Shown here one piece after another: positions 54,937 through 63,308 of a stretch of DNA of 64,000 nucleotides. Under the pieces are notes generated by a model. The model had not been told where the DNA came from. It made no database searches and saw only the letters and a program-made list of their open reading frames with translations. Each line of letters begins with the position of its first letter. Position 1 is the first letter of the stretch. Source of the stretch: Rodentibacter trehalosifermentans (lineage in GTDB: Bacteria > Pseudomonadota > Gammaproteobacteria > Enterobacterales > Pasteurellaceae); contig NZ_MLHL01000006.1 in the NCBI RefSeq assembly GCF_002000545.1, positions 1 to 64,000 on the forward strand, given 5' to 3'. Made by a program: the position numbers and the translations under genes.

Positions 54937-55492
54937 TACGAATTTGAATCAAGCGTTGATTTCAGAAATCATCGCCCACATTCGCCGTGGCGAACTTAAT
55001 TATTGCTATCAGTTAGGTTTTGATGAATCTGAGTTGGCCGCCATTATGAATTTGAAAACGGAGGAAATTTGTGAGCTATGTGATAGTAGCAGTTCTTTTG
55101 CCTCTATTCAGATCAATCATTCCGTTTTTTGGAATCTTATCGAGTCAGTCCGTGTAAATTCACAAGAGCGTAACATTATTGATCGTGCGTTGAACCTGGG
55201 GATTTCCGGTGAAATGCTACGTTCTCGATTTGGGTGGAGCTCTTCAGAAGTATCGGCACGTCGAAAATTATTGGGGATTAAAGAACATATCGGTCGCAAG
55301 AAAAACGCAGATGAACAAGATGAGTTAAAAGTGTGGGAACTTTGGCAAGAGAATAAGCATTCAGTTTCATCAAATGAAATTGAACAGTCTACAGAAGGAT
55401 TAGATTTGCTGATGTATATCGCCGAGGAAACGGAGTTAAGTTTAACAGAAGTCTGGCGTCTTGTTTCGCAATGGATAAAAGAAGGGAAATAA
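54929..55492 (+). CDS. DUF2857 protein
   Basis: A 187-residue protein of the DUF2857 family (LISEIIAHIRRGELNYCYQL, then LGISGEMLRSRFGWSSSEVSARRKLLG). The second half resembles a helix-turn-helix, so a regulatory role related to FlhC-like activators is possible. It overlaps parB by 8 bp in the conserved module. Confidence 0.85.
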   Translation: MLNTNLNQALISEIIAHIRRGELNYCYQLGFDESELAAIMNLKTEEICELCDSSSSFASIQINHSVFWNLIESVRVNSQERNIIDRALNLGISGEMLRSRFGWSSSEVSARRKLLGIKEHIGRKKNADEQDELKVWELWQENKHSVSSNEIEQSTEGLDLLMYIAEETELSLTEVWRLVSQWIKEGK

Positions 55493-55505
55493 TTTTCCAA
55501 ATAAA

Positions 55506-55599
55506 AAGCGAGTTGGGGAACTCGCTTAGGGATTGTTGTTTAATGCGGAGCACCTTGGGTTAGAAGGGACAGTACTCATTTCATTGCATTAGGTGCTCC
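55506..55599 (+). terminator. Two hairpins between DUF2857 and the replication gene
   Basis: AAGCGAGTT-GGGG-AACTCGCTT (55506-55527) is a perfect stem. A second inverted repeat, GGAGCACCT/AGGTGCTCC (55547-55555 and 55591-55599), follows with a 35-nt loop. Neither has a long T-run, so termination is likely but not certain. Confidence 0.5.
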
Positions 55600-55660
55600 A
55601 TAATATAGAAATTATTCAACATGGCAATAGAAAAACTAAATAGAAAGTATGGAGTAAAAA

Positions 55661-56893
55661 ATGTTACCGGAAAATAAAGACTTTCAAGGTTTATTGTTTG
55701 TCGGGAATCGACATGAGACCGTACCGGTAAGGTTGTTGCTGGATAAATACCTCACCTCAAGAGCAAAGATGGCTTGGCAGCTTATTAAGCTGCATTCAAT
55801 GCAATTTAAGGGGGCGATGTTTCCTTCTTATGACACTTTAGCGTTGTGGTTGTCAGATCGAAGCTATCAACAAAAACCGATATCACGTAAAGTGGTCAGC
55901 CAAACGGTTATGTTACTGCGTTTAACCCGTTGGCTGACATTATGTGAAACCGTACGAAATAGTCACGGACAAATATTGGGTAATGTCTATGTCATGAACG
56001 ATGAACCTTTTAGTATTGCAGATAGTTTAGTGATTAATGATGACTATCTTCGTTTTGTCGAAAAGATGGCAAAACATCGTGATCCTATATTACGCGATGT
56101 CGCGCTTTCTATTGTTGATGAGGTTGTGCAAAGTTCGGATACCGTATGGCATTTAGTTTCCCATATTGAAATTATCCGTGAGCGTTATTTAGCATTTGTT
56201 GAGCAACAAACGCCTGAATCAGTATCTCCATCCTTACCATCAAACTTGGCTCAGGCTATCGAAAAAACACAACAAAAATTACTGAGTTCCAATAGGGAAC
56301 TCTGTAAAGAAGAAATGGAACTGAGTCAAAAAACAAACAATTTACCAAGTTCCAAAATGGAACTCAGTAAAAATTCGCTGAGTTCCAATAGGGAACTGAG
56401 TCACCAAAATAACGATAAGTCATTGATTTTAGGCTTAGTTCCATTAGGGAACTCAGTAAAAGCACAGTACAGTACTAGTACTATAAATACTCAGTACAGT
56501 ACTAGTACTGAACGTACCGAATTTATTTATTCACAATTAGGGCAATTTAAATTGAGTGCGTTGGAAAAACAGTCTATCGCAAATGAGATGATGAAATTAG
56601 ATCAAGAGACCCTACAAGCCGTCATTTTTGAAGCAATACAACGTATTCAAGACGGGAAAGTACTCAAGCCCGCCGGCTACTTGTTTAATTTGGTTAAGCG
56701 AGCCAACAGTGGGGAATTTAAACCTTATTTGTTGAATAAAAACCGTCAAACTTCGACCGTTCAAGTCGATGAAGCAGGAGGGGATAAACCCGGCTCTAAA
56801 CGAATATTACCCGGTTTAACTGATTTATCACACCAAACGCATTATGTTGATTTTGATGACATTCGGAAACTTGCCGGTTTAATGCGGGTATAG
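55661..56893 (+). CDS. STY4528-family ICE replication protein
   Basis: A 410-residue protein matching the STY4528 family of pathogenicity-island replication proteins (FVGNRHETVPVRLLLDKYLT, then DTLALWLSDRSYQQKPISRK, a winged-helix-like N-half). The middle (about 205-290) is a low-complexity linker encoded by palindromic DNA repeats, so the gene itself probably contains an origin. This parallels the phage O-like gene in the same window. Confidence 0.85.
   Translation: MLPENKDFQGLLFVGNRHETVPVRLLLDKYLTSRAKMAWQLIKLHSMQFKGAMFPSYDTLALWLSDRSYQQKPISRKVVSQTVMLLRLTRWLTLCETVRNSHGQILGNVYVMNDEPFSIADSLVINDDYLRFVEKMAKHRDPILRDVALSIVDEVVQSSDTVWHLVSHIEIIRERYLAFVEQQTPESVSPSLPSNLAQAIEKTQQKLLSSNRELCKEEMELSQKTNNLPSSKMELSKNSLSSNRELSHQNNDKSLILGLVPLGNSVKAQYSTSTINTQYSTSTERTEFIYSQLGQFKLSALEKQSIANEMMKLDQETLQAVIFEAIQRIQDGKVLKPAGYLFNLVKRANSGEFKPYLLNKNRQTSTVQVDEAGGDKPGSKRILPGLTDLSHQTHYVDFDDIRKLAGLMRV
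56283..56511 (+). repeat. Palindromic repeat cluster inside the ICE replication gene
   Basis: At least four copies of AGTTCC-N5-GGAACT (near 56285, 56348, 56380 and 56437), then two copies of CAGTACAGTACTAGTACT (56464-56481 and 56492-56509). They look like initiator-binding sites. Confidence 0.75.
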
Positions 56894-56917
56894 TCTGGTA
56901 CAGGTTAAAGTTTAGTA

Positions 56918-57137
56918 GTTAGTACAAAAAACAGACAAAGTGTTTCCAGTGGAAACAGTTAGTACAAAAAATAGACAAAGTGTTTCCCCGGGAAACAGTT
57001 AGTACGAAAAATAGACAAAGTGTTTCCCCGGGAAACAGTTAGTACGAAAAATAGACAAAGTGTTTCCCCGGGAAACAGTTAGTACAAAAAATAGACAAAG
57101 TGCCACCCAGGGTGGCAGTTAGTACGAAAAATAGACA
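56918..57137 (+). repeat. 40-bp tandem repeat array with covarying palindromes
   Basis: Six copies of GTTAGTACRAAAAAYAGACA start at 56918, 56958, 56998, 57038, 57078 and 57118, exactly 40 bp apart. Between them lie five palindromes: TGTTTCC-AG-TGGAAACA once, TGTTTCC-CC-GGGAAACA three times, and TGCCACC-CA-GGGTGGCA once. The last differs in both arms but keeps pairing. The array fills the gap between the replication gene and TIGR03761. No gene is visible in it. Confidence 0.9.
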
Positions 57138-57168
57138 TTAAATTCTTTACATAAAAAGAGGTAATACC

Positions 57169-57915
57169 ATGATCGCAGAAAATACATTACATGAACCACA
57201 ATCAACGCAACCGCAAATGGGCGCACTTCGTAGCGAGATTACATTAACATTGCATTCCCAATATGCAACACGAATGTGGCAAGGTCGCCCTATACTTCGT
57301 GAAGGAAAAAAAATTGTTCGTCCCGGGATTTTAAGCATACCGGGATGTCTATCACTTCTCTCTCAGCTCCAAAAAGATGCGGCAAATGACGATCCTTATG
57401 CGGATTATTATTTAGTCGAATTTGAAAATATGGTGCTCAATAATACAGAACAAATGAAAAAACTTATTGCAGATTTAGTTGAAATCCATGCAGAGCAGCT
57501 CCCTGATGGGATTGATATTCAACGCTGCAGTAACATTGAACCCGCTATTTATCAAATCTATGCCGACTCCCCTTTAGCGTATAAATTGATTTATTTACTT
57601 TGTGAGTTTGATACACTGGCAAAAACAACGATGACGGCTGCCTATATCGCCTTGCTGACAAAAGCCGAAGCCCGTGAATGGCTTGAAGCCGGTTCAATTT
57701 TATTACGTCGTTGTTTTGGGGTTATTGAAACGTACCGACATAGCGGAATTACCCGCCAAGATGTGCGCAATAATTCAGCGCGTTATCAAGAAGTGCGACA
57801 ACGCTTTAAACTTGAACTGCCGCAGGACATTTTAGAAGGAACGCGTCGGGCACGTTTTGCACCGGATATTCATCCAAGTGCATCCGATAATAGTGATGCT
57901 TTAGAGAGGGAGTAA
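57169..57915 (+). CDS. TIGR03761-family ICE protein
   Basis: A 248-residue protein of the PFL_4669/TIGR03761 family (MGALRSEITLTLHSQYATRM, then LREGKKIVRPGILSIPG). It is universal in PFGI-1 elements at this position; its biochemical role is unknown. The start follows the 40-bp repeat array by about 30 bp, with AGAGGTAATACC as ribosome site. Confidence 0.88.
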   Translation: MIAENTLHEPQSTQPQMGALRSEITLTLHSQYATRMWQGRPILREGKKIVRPGILSIPGCLSLLSQLQKDAANDDPYADYYLVEFENMVLNNTEQMKKLIADLVEIHAEQLPDGIDIQRCSNIEPAIYQIYADSPLAYKLIYLLCEFDTLAKTTMTAAYIALLTKAEAREWLEAGSILLRRCFGVIETYRHSGITRQDVRNNSARYQEVRQRFKLELPQDILEGTRRARFAPDIHPSASDNSDALERE

Positions 57916-57924
57916 ATTATCACA

Positions 57925-58419
57925 ATGAAAATTTATGCGTTAATTCCGGAAAATATGTATCGAGATCTTGCCGCTAAACATAATATCAACGGGCTTATGC
58001 GAAATTTTTTCGGGGAGTTATCTTCACCGGAAGAAATTAATCTACTACTGGACCAGATTCGCATTGCACGTGATGGTATGATTGCAAATTATCCCACGAT
58101 TGTTAGAAATATAACCGATACGCTCGTGGGGACGCTTCCTCTTTTACTTTATCGTGATTCAGCCAGTAGTGCCGGCTCAGTTTATTTACGTTGGCGCAAT
58201 GTAGAAAATAATAAAAGCGGACAAAAAGCTTGGGAAAATATTGTCAGTGATGTGAGCTATTCCGATGAAGTCAGAAAATCGTTGGTGCAGATAGAAAAAG
58301 AGCGTCTGGTGCTGAATATGCAAGTTTCTATATTAACCTCTATTATGCGCCAGTTATCGGAGTGTGCGGAGAAAATGGAAAAAATTGATGAGCTATTTCA
58401 AGGTGGGGAACATATTTGA
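57925..58419 (+). CDS. DUF3158-family ICE protein
   Basis: A 164-residue protein with the DUF3158 segment LLLYRDSASSAGSVYLRWRN and helical ends. It lies 9 bp after TIGR03761 in the conserved module and usually precedes ssb directly. In this element about 2.9 kb of other genes intervene. Function unknown. Confidence 0.8.
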   Translation: MKIYALIPENMYRDLAAKHNINGLMRNFFGELSSPEEINLLLDQIRIARDGMIANYPTIVRNITDTLVGTLPLLLYRDSASSAGSVYLRWRNVENNKSGQKAWENIVSDVSYSDEVRKSLVQIEKERLVLNMQVSILTSIMRQLSECAEKMEKIDELFQGGEHI

Positions 58420-58510
58420 TCCCTGATCCTTGTTGCCTGTATAGCCTTTTTTTCATTGCTTGTAATCCCTTGAAAAGGGTTGCTTGTAAAGGTTTAAATA
58501 AAAGGCCTTT

Positions 58511-58539
58511 AAAGGTAAGGGAACAAGCCCCTTACCTTT
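58511..58539. repeat. 11-bp inverted repeat before the cargo genes
   Basis: AAAGGTAAGGG and CCCTTACCTTT are perfectly paired with a 7-nt loop, but no T-run follows. The 200-bp gap around it also holds TTGCTTGTAA twice (near 58457 and 58481). It may mark the boundary of inserted cargo. Confidence 0.6.
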
Positions 58540-58626
58540 GACGAGGAAAAGGCAATGATAATTTAAGTGAAGTGTGATATTTTCAAGTGTGAATACATAG
58601 CAGTACATCACTTTTAAGGAGCAATT

Positions 58627-59184
58627 ATGTCTGAGCCTGATAAAATGAATCTCGCATTTCTGATTGTGTTTGATCTAATTGGTTTTGCGATAATTTGGGG
58701 ATTTTATAAATATCACCAGCAAGCTCGTATGACGGAGTTGAAGAAAATCATTAGGAATGCATTGCTAAGAGATTTTTTTAACGATGACTCATTGGATATT
58801 TATATTGCTAAAACTAAGCTTAAATATGATGAAGTTTGTACCACATTATTTGGGTTACTTGTTGAGTTAGAGGATGATAGTGATTTTGATGATGAAGCTA
58901 AGTTAGCTTATTTACGGAAAATTTCTCTACGTTATCAAAATATGGGGTTTCTATCTGACTTACCTGTCACTTTGCGAAATAAGATGAGAGCACTTGTAAA
59001 AATGAATGAGTCTTCTTCAGAGCTAGTATTTCAAATTGCCCAAGAAATTCAAACCTTAAATACTAAAAATCAGTTTAAGTTATGTTGTACCGTAGTTATC
59101 GGTATCATTACAACATCAATCAGTATATTTCAAATTATTCCTGAAGGACTTATTCTTATTAATAAAATAGGAAATATTTTTTAA
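58627..59184 (+). CDS. Cargo membrane protein (185 aa)
   Basis: A 185-residue protein with a membrane helix at each end (about 8-27 and 148-172) and a 110-residue acidic helical domain in between, which should lie in the cytoplasm. AAGGAGCAATT precedes the ATG. It is the first gene of the block inserted between DUF3158 and ssb. Family not recognised; a membrane effector or sensor is possible. Confidence 0.7.
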   Translation: MSEPDKMNLAFLIVFDLIGFAIIWGFYKYHQQARMTELKKIIRNALLRDFFNDDSLDIYIAKTKLKYDEVCTTLFGLLVELEDDSDFDDEAKLAYLRKISLRYQNMGFLSDLPVTLRNKMRALVKMNESSSELVFQIAQEIQTLNTKNQFKLCCTVVIGIITTSISIFQIIPEGLILINKIGNIF

Positions 59185-59265
59185 TTTTTTAAAGCATTTG
59201 ATTAATAGTTGGTTTTTGTCGGTTTATAAGTAATATCTCTACCAAATTTATTTGTAGAGGTAATC

Positions 59266-59748
59266 ATGAAATTGCCATATTCTCAACGTTTACGTTACCT
59301 ATATATCCGCTGGAGATTAAAAAAATTTCTGTTAAAAGCGCAAGAAAGCCAATTGGAAGTATTTTTGAAACATATTTCTTCTAACCGATGCTATATCAAT
59401 ATCGACCTTTTTGAATCTTTTCGCTCTCAACATAAATTATCTCTTGGTGAAATGGGTATATTATTGAGAGAAATTCTTTGGAATCCCTATAAATTTTTTA
59501 GTTTGGAATCTGATCTTGTATTAGATTGGTTATATCCGTCGCTGGACTATTATTCGGATTATGAAATTTTAAAGGTAGTTTTTAAACCTACTCTTCTCAG
59601 TCAAATTGACAATTCTTTAAAGAATGAAAAGCGGGATGAATTGGAGATCGTTCAGGATTTTTATCGTAGTCTTGTGGAGTATATTATTAGAAAACGTTTG
59701 TATCTTTATTCGAATATTGAAAAGAGAGATATTGTTTATGGAATTTGA
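59266..59748 (+). CDS. Cargo hypothetical protein (160 aa)
   Basis: A 160-residue helical protein with a basic N-terminus (LPYSQRLRYLYIRWRLKKFL) and many Tyr and Leu residues. AGAGGTAATC precedes the ATG. It overlaps the next gene by 11 bp, so the two are translated together and probably act together. No family recognised. Confidence 0.7.
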   Translation: MKLPYSQRLRYLYIRWRLKKFLLKAQESQLEVFLKHISSNRCYINIDLFESFRSQHKLSLGEMGILLREILWNPYKFFSLESDLVLDWLYPSLDYYSDYEILKVVFKPTLLSQIDNSLKNEKRDELEIVQDFYRSLVEYIIRKRLYLYSNIEKRDIVYGI

Positions 59749-60532
59749 TATAGAGTCGTTGTCAAATGATAAGATTTACGAGGGAATGAGAACGCCTCTT
59801 TTCTTGAGAATAATAAAAAATCCGCCGCCTTGGGCTTTTGATACGATTCAGACTTGGGACGCTCAGTATCTTTCTCAAGCAAGGATATTTCTTCACCGTC
59901 ATTATTGGACTTCTCAAGGTTCTTTGAATGTGTTTCGAGTTGTAGGAACAGATTGTCAACGATATCAAAATTGTTCTTGGTTAGATTTCCTTGCATCGGA
60001 TAAAAAGATGGATATCAACCTTTCATTGCAGAACAAGCAACCTGAATATTATCGCAATACAGCAGTGAAACTTCCGACCATGTATTTCAATACCTTTGAT
60101 GGAATAGATTACTATATTGGTTCAGATGGGAATCATCGAACCTGTCTTGCTAAATTTATGTTTTATGAAACAGGAGAAACTCAACTGCATGGTGTGACAA
60201 TCAACCATTATGATATTGATGAGTCGTTTTATCGGCTATACCGTGAGTTAAGTGAGAAAATTAGCCAACTTGGTTTATCAGTTATTCTCACACCAGAATC
60301 AAAACAGATAAAACGAGAAGATACGGCAGGCTGGATGATTGATTATTTTCAACCTTATTTAATTTGGAAAGAATATGGTAAGGAAAGTTATCATGAATTA
60401 CAAGAAGAGCTAAATTTTGAGCAAGCAGAGAGAAAACTTTTTGAGCTCACCACTCAATTATCTGTTAAACAACAATCTAAAAACAAGCAAAAATCTTGGT
60501 TGTCGCAATTAATATCACTATTTAGGAGATAA
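59738..60532 (+). CDS. Cargo protein with ParB/Srx-like motif (264 aa)
   Basis: A 264-residue protein. YYIGSDGNHRTCLAKFMFYE at about residues 122-141 resembles the DGxHR motif of the ParB/sulfiredoxin-like nuclease fold. A positively charged C-terminal tail (KQQSKNKQKSWLSQ) follows a helical region. The start at 59738 (MEFDIESL) lies within the preceding gene. It is followed three bases later by a small gene. Its role is unknown; a DNA-binding or nucleotide-hydrolysing activity is possible. Confidence 0.7.
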   Translation: MEFDIESLSNDKIYEGMRTPLFLRIIKNPPPWAFDTIQTWDAQYLSQARIFLHRHYWTSQGSLNVFRVVGTDCQRYQNCSWLDFLASDKKMDINLSLQNKQPEYYRNTAVKLPTMYFNTFDGIDYYIGSDGNHRTCLAKFMFYETGETQLHGVTINHYDIDESFYRLYRELSEKISQLGLSVILTPESKQIKREDTAGWMIDYFQPYLIWKEYGKESYHELQEELNFEQAERKLFELTTQLSVKQQSKNKQKSWLSQLISLFRR

Positions 60533-60535
60533 AAA

Positions 60536-60751
60536 ATGGCAAATGTAAAAATGACATTTATGGTAGAAGTTGATGGGGAGACGGTAATTCGTCATCAAGT
60601 TGAAGAAGAAATCACTAAAAAAGGTTTTTACTTTTCTCAAGAGCGTCAATTGACGAAAGAAATTATAAATAAGATGAATGAATTCCATTTTGAAAGATGG
60701 GTCGAGCTACAAGCTTGGTCCACCGTAGGAACTGATCATGATAAACCGTAA
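60536..60751 (+). CDS. Small cargo protein (71 aa)
   Basis: A 71-residue protein starting MANVKMTFMVEVDGETVIRH. It resembles the 63-residue protein at 61133 in length, strand pattern (K-V-x-x-x-F, V-D-G-x-x-V) and a later helix, so the two are probably paralogues. It follows the ParB-like gene by three bases and likely shares its message. Confidence 0.65.
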   Translation: MANVKMTFMVEVDGETVIRHQVEEEITKKGFYFSQERQLTKEIINKMNEFHFERWVELQAWSTVGTDHDKP

Positions 60752-60754
60752 ATA

Positions 60755-60949
60755 CTATCTATTACAGATTTCATAAATAGATTCTGCTAGCTCGTTTAAT
60801 TTCATAGCAATAAAATCTTCCTGCTTATATGAAAGTTTATTCCATTCATCTATTAAATTATTGGGATTTACATCTCCTAAATCAATCGTTAAAAGATTGG
60901 ATGCTGCGATAACTGCTTCACCATAAGTGATGCGCGTTTTTTCTGACAT
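60755..60949 (-). CDS. Small cargo protein on the opposite strand (64 aa)
   Basis: A 64-residue acidic helical protein (RITYGEAVIAASNLLTIDLG near the start) read leftward between the two paralogous small genes. AGGAGACTCAAT gives a clear ribosome site for the ATG at 60949, so the longer upstream frame is unlikely. Opposite orientation and small size fit an independently regulated gene. Family unknown. Confidence 0.6.
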   Translation of the reverse strand: MSEKTRITYGEAVIAASNLLTIDLGDVNPNNLIDEWNKLSYKQEDFIAMKLNELAESIYEICNR

Positions 60950-61132
60950 ATTGAGTCTCCTATTTTTGTTGTGGTAGATAAAAATGGAGATATCAATATA
61001 CCACATAGAGTCGGTGTGGCTAAATAAACGACTCAAAATTCTCTTATTTATCAAGTGAATTTCCTCTTAAGTATTCTTCATAATGTATGCACAATCTCTA
61101 TCAGTTCATTAATTACATATGGGACCAATGTT

Positions 61133-61324
61133 ATGGGAAAAGTGAATATTCATTTCAGTATCAGTATTGATGGAAAGTCGGTGGTTGATTCGTCAGTAGA
61201 GTACGAAAAAATTAAATCTCCCTTTAATGAGGATGATGAGAAAAGATTAGCGATTGATGTACTTAACCAATTAAATCAGCTTGAAACTCGAAATCATATC
61301 TATGCGGAAAACTGGGAAGAATAA
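61133..61324 (+). CDS. Small cargo protein (63 aa), paralogue of 60536
   Basis: A 63-residue protein starting MGKVNIHFSISIDGKSVVDS, similar in layout to the 71-residue protein at 60536. The ribosome site is weak. It ends 22 bp before ssb. The pair flank a divergent small gene, which suggests duplication within the cargo slot. Confidence 0.55.
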   Translation: MGKVNIHFSISIDGKSVVDSSVEYEKIKSPFNEDDEKRLAIDVLNQLNQLETRNHIYAENWEE

Positions 61325-61346
61325 TATTTAAAAATAAGGAGTTATT

Positions 61347-61793
61347 ATGGCTGGAGTAAATAAAGTAATTATTGTTGGGCACCTTGGAAATGATCCCGAA
61401 ATTCGGACTATGCCAAACGGGGACGCAGTTGCGAATATTAGTGTGGCAACCAGTGAAAGTTGGACGGATAAAAATACCGGTGAACGCCGTGAATTAACAG
61501 AATGGCATCGTATTGTTTTCTATCGTCGTCAAGCCGAAATCTGCGGTGAATATTTGAAAAAAGGTTCGCAAGTTTATGTTGAAGGTCGCTTGCGTACACG
61601 TAAGTGGCAAGATCAGAATGGTCAAGATCGCTACATAACCGAAATCCAGGGTGATGTGATGCAGATGTTAGGTTCTCGTCCGCAAAATTCAAATTCAGCA
61701 ACGGGTCAACATCAACCTTCTCAACAACAGGGGCATCAACCTCAGCCAGAGCAGTCTACAATGGATAACTTTGATGATGATATTCCGTTCTGA
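61347..61793 (+). CDS. ssb: Single-stranded DNA-binding protein
   Basis: A 148-residue SSB: OB fold at residues 1-110 ([20 protein letters not shown], then [20 protein letters not shown]), a Gln-rich linker and the acidic tail ending DDDIPF that binds partner proteins. AAGGAGTTATT precedes the ATG. It coats transferred single strands or supports ICE replication with the DnaB and TopB encoded nearby. Confidence 0.96.
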   Translation: MAGVNKVIIVGHLGNDPEIRTMPNGDAVANISVATSESWTDKNTGERRELTEWHRIVFYRRQAEICGEYLKKGSQVYVEGRLRTRKWQDQNGQDRYITEIQGDVMQMLGSRPQNSNSATGQHQPSQQQGHQPQPEQSTMDNFDDDIPF

Positions 61794-61838
61794 ATTCCAT
61801 AAATATAAAATATGTCAGATTGAATGGAGATATTCTTG

Positions 61839-62309
61839 ATGAAAAACGTTTTTCTTATTTCATTAATAGCATTAAGTTTGAATGGATGTGCCGAACTTAC
61901 TGCTATTAACAATAAAGTGGGTGAGTTTGCAGGCCAACTCAATAAAACATTGGGAATTGGGAGTATTCAGTCTTTTGATGACGAAGCCACTTCTAAGCGT
62001 GATATTGATACTCTATATGTTCGTTTAAAACGAGAATTTAATTTTCCAACGAAAGATGAATATTTAGGGCGAGCATATGGTGATGTGCGTAAATGGAAAA
62101 CACATCAAATGGAACAAGATGGCATTATTCATGAAACCAATCCGGGTGTTTATTATCGTATGGCTAGGGCACTTGGTGAGAAGAATCAATATTACCTTGA
62201 TATTAGCCTTGAAAAAGATGGGAGAAATAGTAAAGTATACTGGAAAGTCCGTGGTACGCCTGAATTGGCCACAGAAATTAAACAAGATATTTTAAAAACT
62301 ATAAAATAA
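61839..62309 (+). CDS. Lipoprotein (156 aa)
   Basis: A 156-residue protein with a lipoprotein signal MKNVFLISLIALSLNGC (Cys17) and a mature beta-rich domain (ATEIKQDILKTIK at the end). The ATG at 61839 is preferred. It lies between ssb and topB with its own terminator. It could be an entry-exclusion or surface protein; no family recognised. Confidence 0.75.
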   Translation: MKNVFLISLIALSLNGCAELTAINNKVGEFAGQLNKTLGIGSIQSFDDEATSKRDIDTLYVRLKREFNFPTKDEYLGRAYGDVRKWKTHQMEQDGIIHETNPGVYYRMARALGEKNQYYLDISLEKDGRNSKVYWKVRGTPELATEIKQDILKTIK

Positions 62310-62332
62310 TAAATGGTGAATTCTCCTTATTT

Positions 62333-62360
62333 GCTCCAACATCTGTTGGAGCTTTTTTTT
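62333..62360 (+). terminator. Terminator after the lipoprotein gene
   Basis: GCTCCAAC-ATCT-GTTGGAGC followed by eight Ts. Confidence 0.9.
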
Positions 62361-62480
62361 GAAAAATTCTTTTTATCTTTTTTCTCTTTTTGTTCAATTG
62401 ACAAATTTTTATAATATTTTTGTATCTTATAACAATAACTTTCCTTGAGATCCTACCGGTCAATCCTTTGACCATTCATC

Positions 62481-63215
62481 TCATCTAAACTCTCGCCCCA
62501 TGATGAAAAGGGGCTTTTTTTGCCCAAAAGAATTTGTTTTTAGTGTGATTTTCATTCCTTTTACTTCAGTAAAACATTCATTTAGTTTTTCCATTTGAGG
62601 TTTGCTTAAGCTTAAGTTCTGATGAAGTTGTTCAAGTAAACTTTTAATGAATTTATGTTCTGGTTTCTTTTCTAGGAAGACCCTTAACCAGAAATCAGTG
62701 GCATAGAGTGATTGTAATGATTTATAGGTAAACTCTGGATATTTCTTACCATGCATGACCATACTAAGGTATTTTTCATCATCCAGTGATATTTTGTTCT
62801 CAATTACATATTTTTGATAAATACTGTTTAACTTTTTTGACTTAAAATCTGAAATTTTTTGAATGTGAGCAAGTTTTTCAAATCTTAACAACAAGTAAGC
62901 CTTAGCAGCATTTTCGTCAAAGTAGTTATCAAAATCTAATGATGTAGGCAAGTTTTCATCTTGCTCTGTATTGATTGCTATTTTTACCTCCTTTTTAGTG
63001 GAGATATGTTCTTCTACACACCCTTTTGTTACATCTATAATTTTTTCTTTAGGGTTATCCACTTTATTTGGATCTTTCGCACAGCTTGGCCCAGCATAAC
63101 TTAGCATCCCATTATCGTGTTGGACAATCACGGCCTTACCCGATGTAATATGTCGAGGACAAAATTGACATTTTACTGTTGTAGCAAAATCAATTCTAAT
63201 TTTCTTCCATCCCAT
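62481..63215 (-). CDS. Zinc-ribbon-like hypothetical protein (244 aa)
   Basis: A 244-residue protein transcribed against the ICE module. The N-terminus has a metal site (VKCQFCPRHITSGKAVIVQH, then YAGPSCAKD: Cys16, Cys19 and a later Cys/His). The rest is a Lys-rich helical region. AAGGAGAG precedes the ATG. It may bind nucleic acid. The inverted orientation marks it as cargo rather than core ICE. Confidence 0.7.
   Translation of the reverse strand: MGWKKIRIDFATTVKCQFCPRHITSGKAVIVQHDNGMLSYAGPSCAKDPNKVDNPKEKIIDVTKGCVEEHISTKKEVKIAINTEQDENLPTSLDFDNYFDENAAKAYLLLRFEKLAHIQKISDFKSKKLNSIYQKYVIENKISLDDEKYLSMVMHGKKYPEFTYKSLQSLYATDFWLRVFLEKKPEHKFIKSLLEQLHQNLSLSKPQMEKLNECFTEVKGMKITLKTNSFGQKKPLFIMGREFR
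62495..62520 (+). terminator. Orphan plus-strand terminator
   Basis: GCCCC and GGGGC flank a 10-nt loop, then seven Ts. No plus-strand gene precedes it after the terminator at 62333, so it may end a short untranslated RNA. It overlaps the 3' end of the minus-strand gene. Confidence 0.6.
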
Positions 63216-63308
63216 AAATACTCTCCTTTATTTACAATTGAATTATTGATTGTTTAGGTTTCATTGATTCGATTTAATTGTAGGAAATATAATTAAAAAG
63301 GATTTCTC

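Noticed and set aside
56918-57140. CRISPR array
   Set aside because: The period is regular, but the units between the conserved 20-mers are near-identical palindromes, not diverse spacers, and no cas gene is near.
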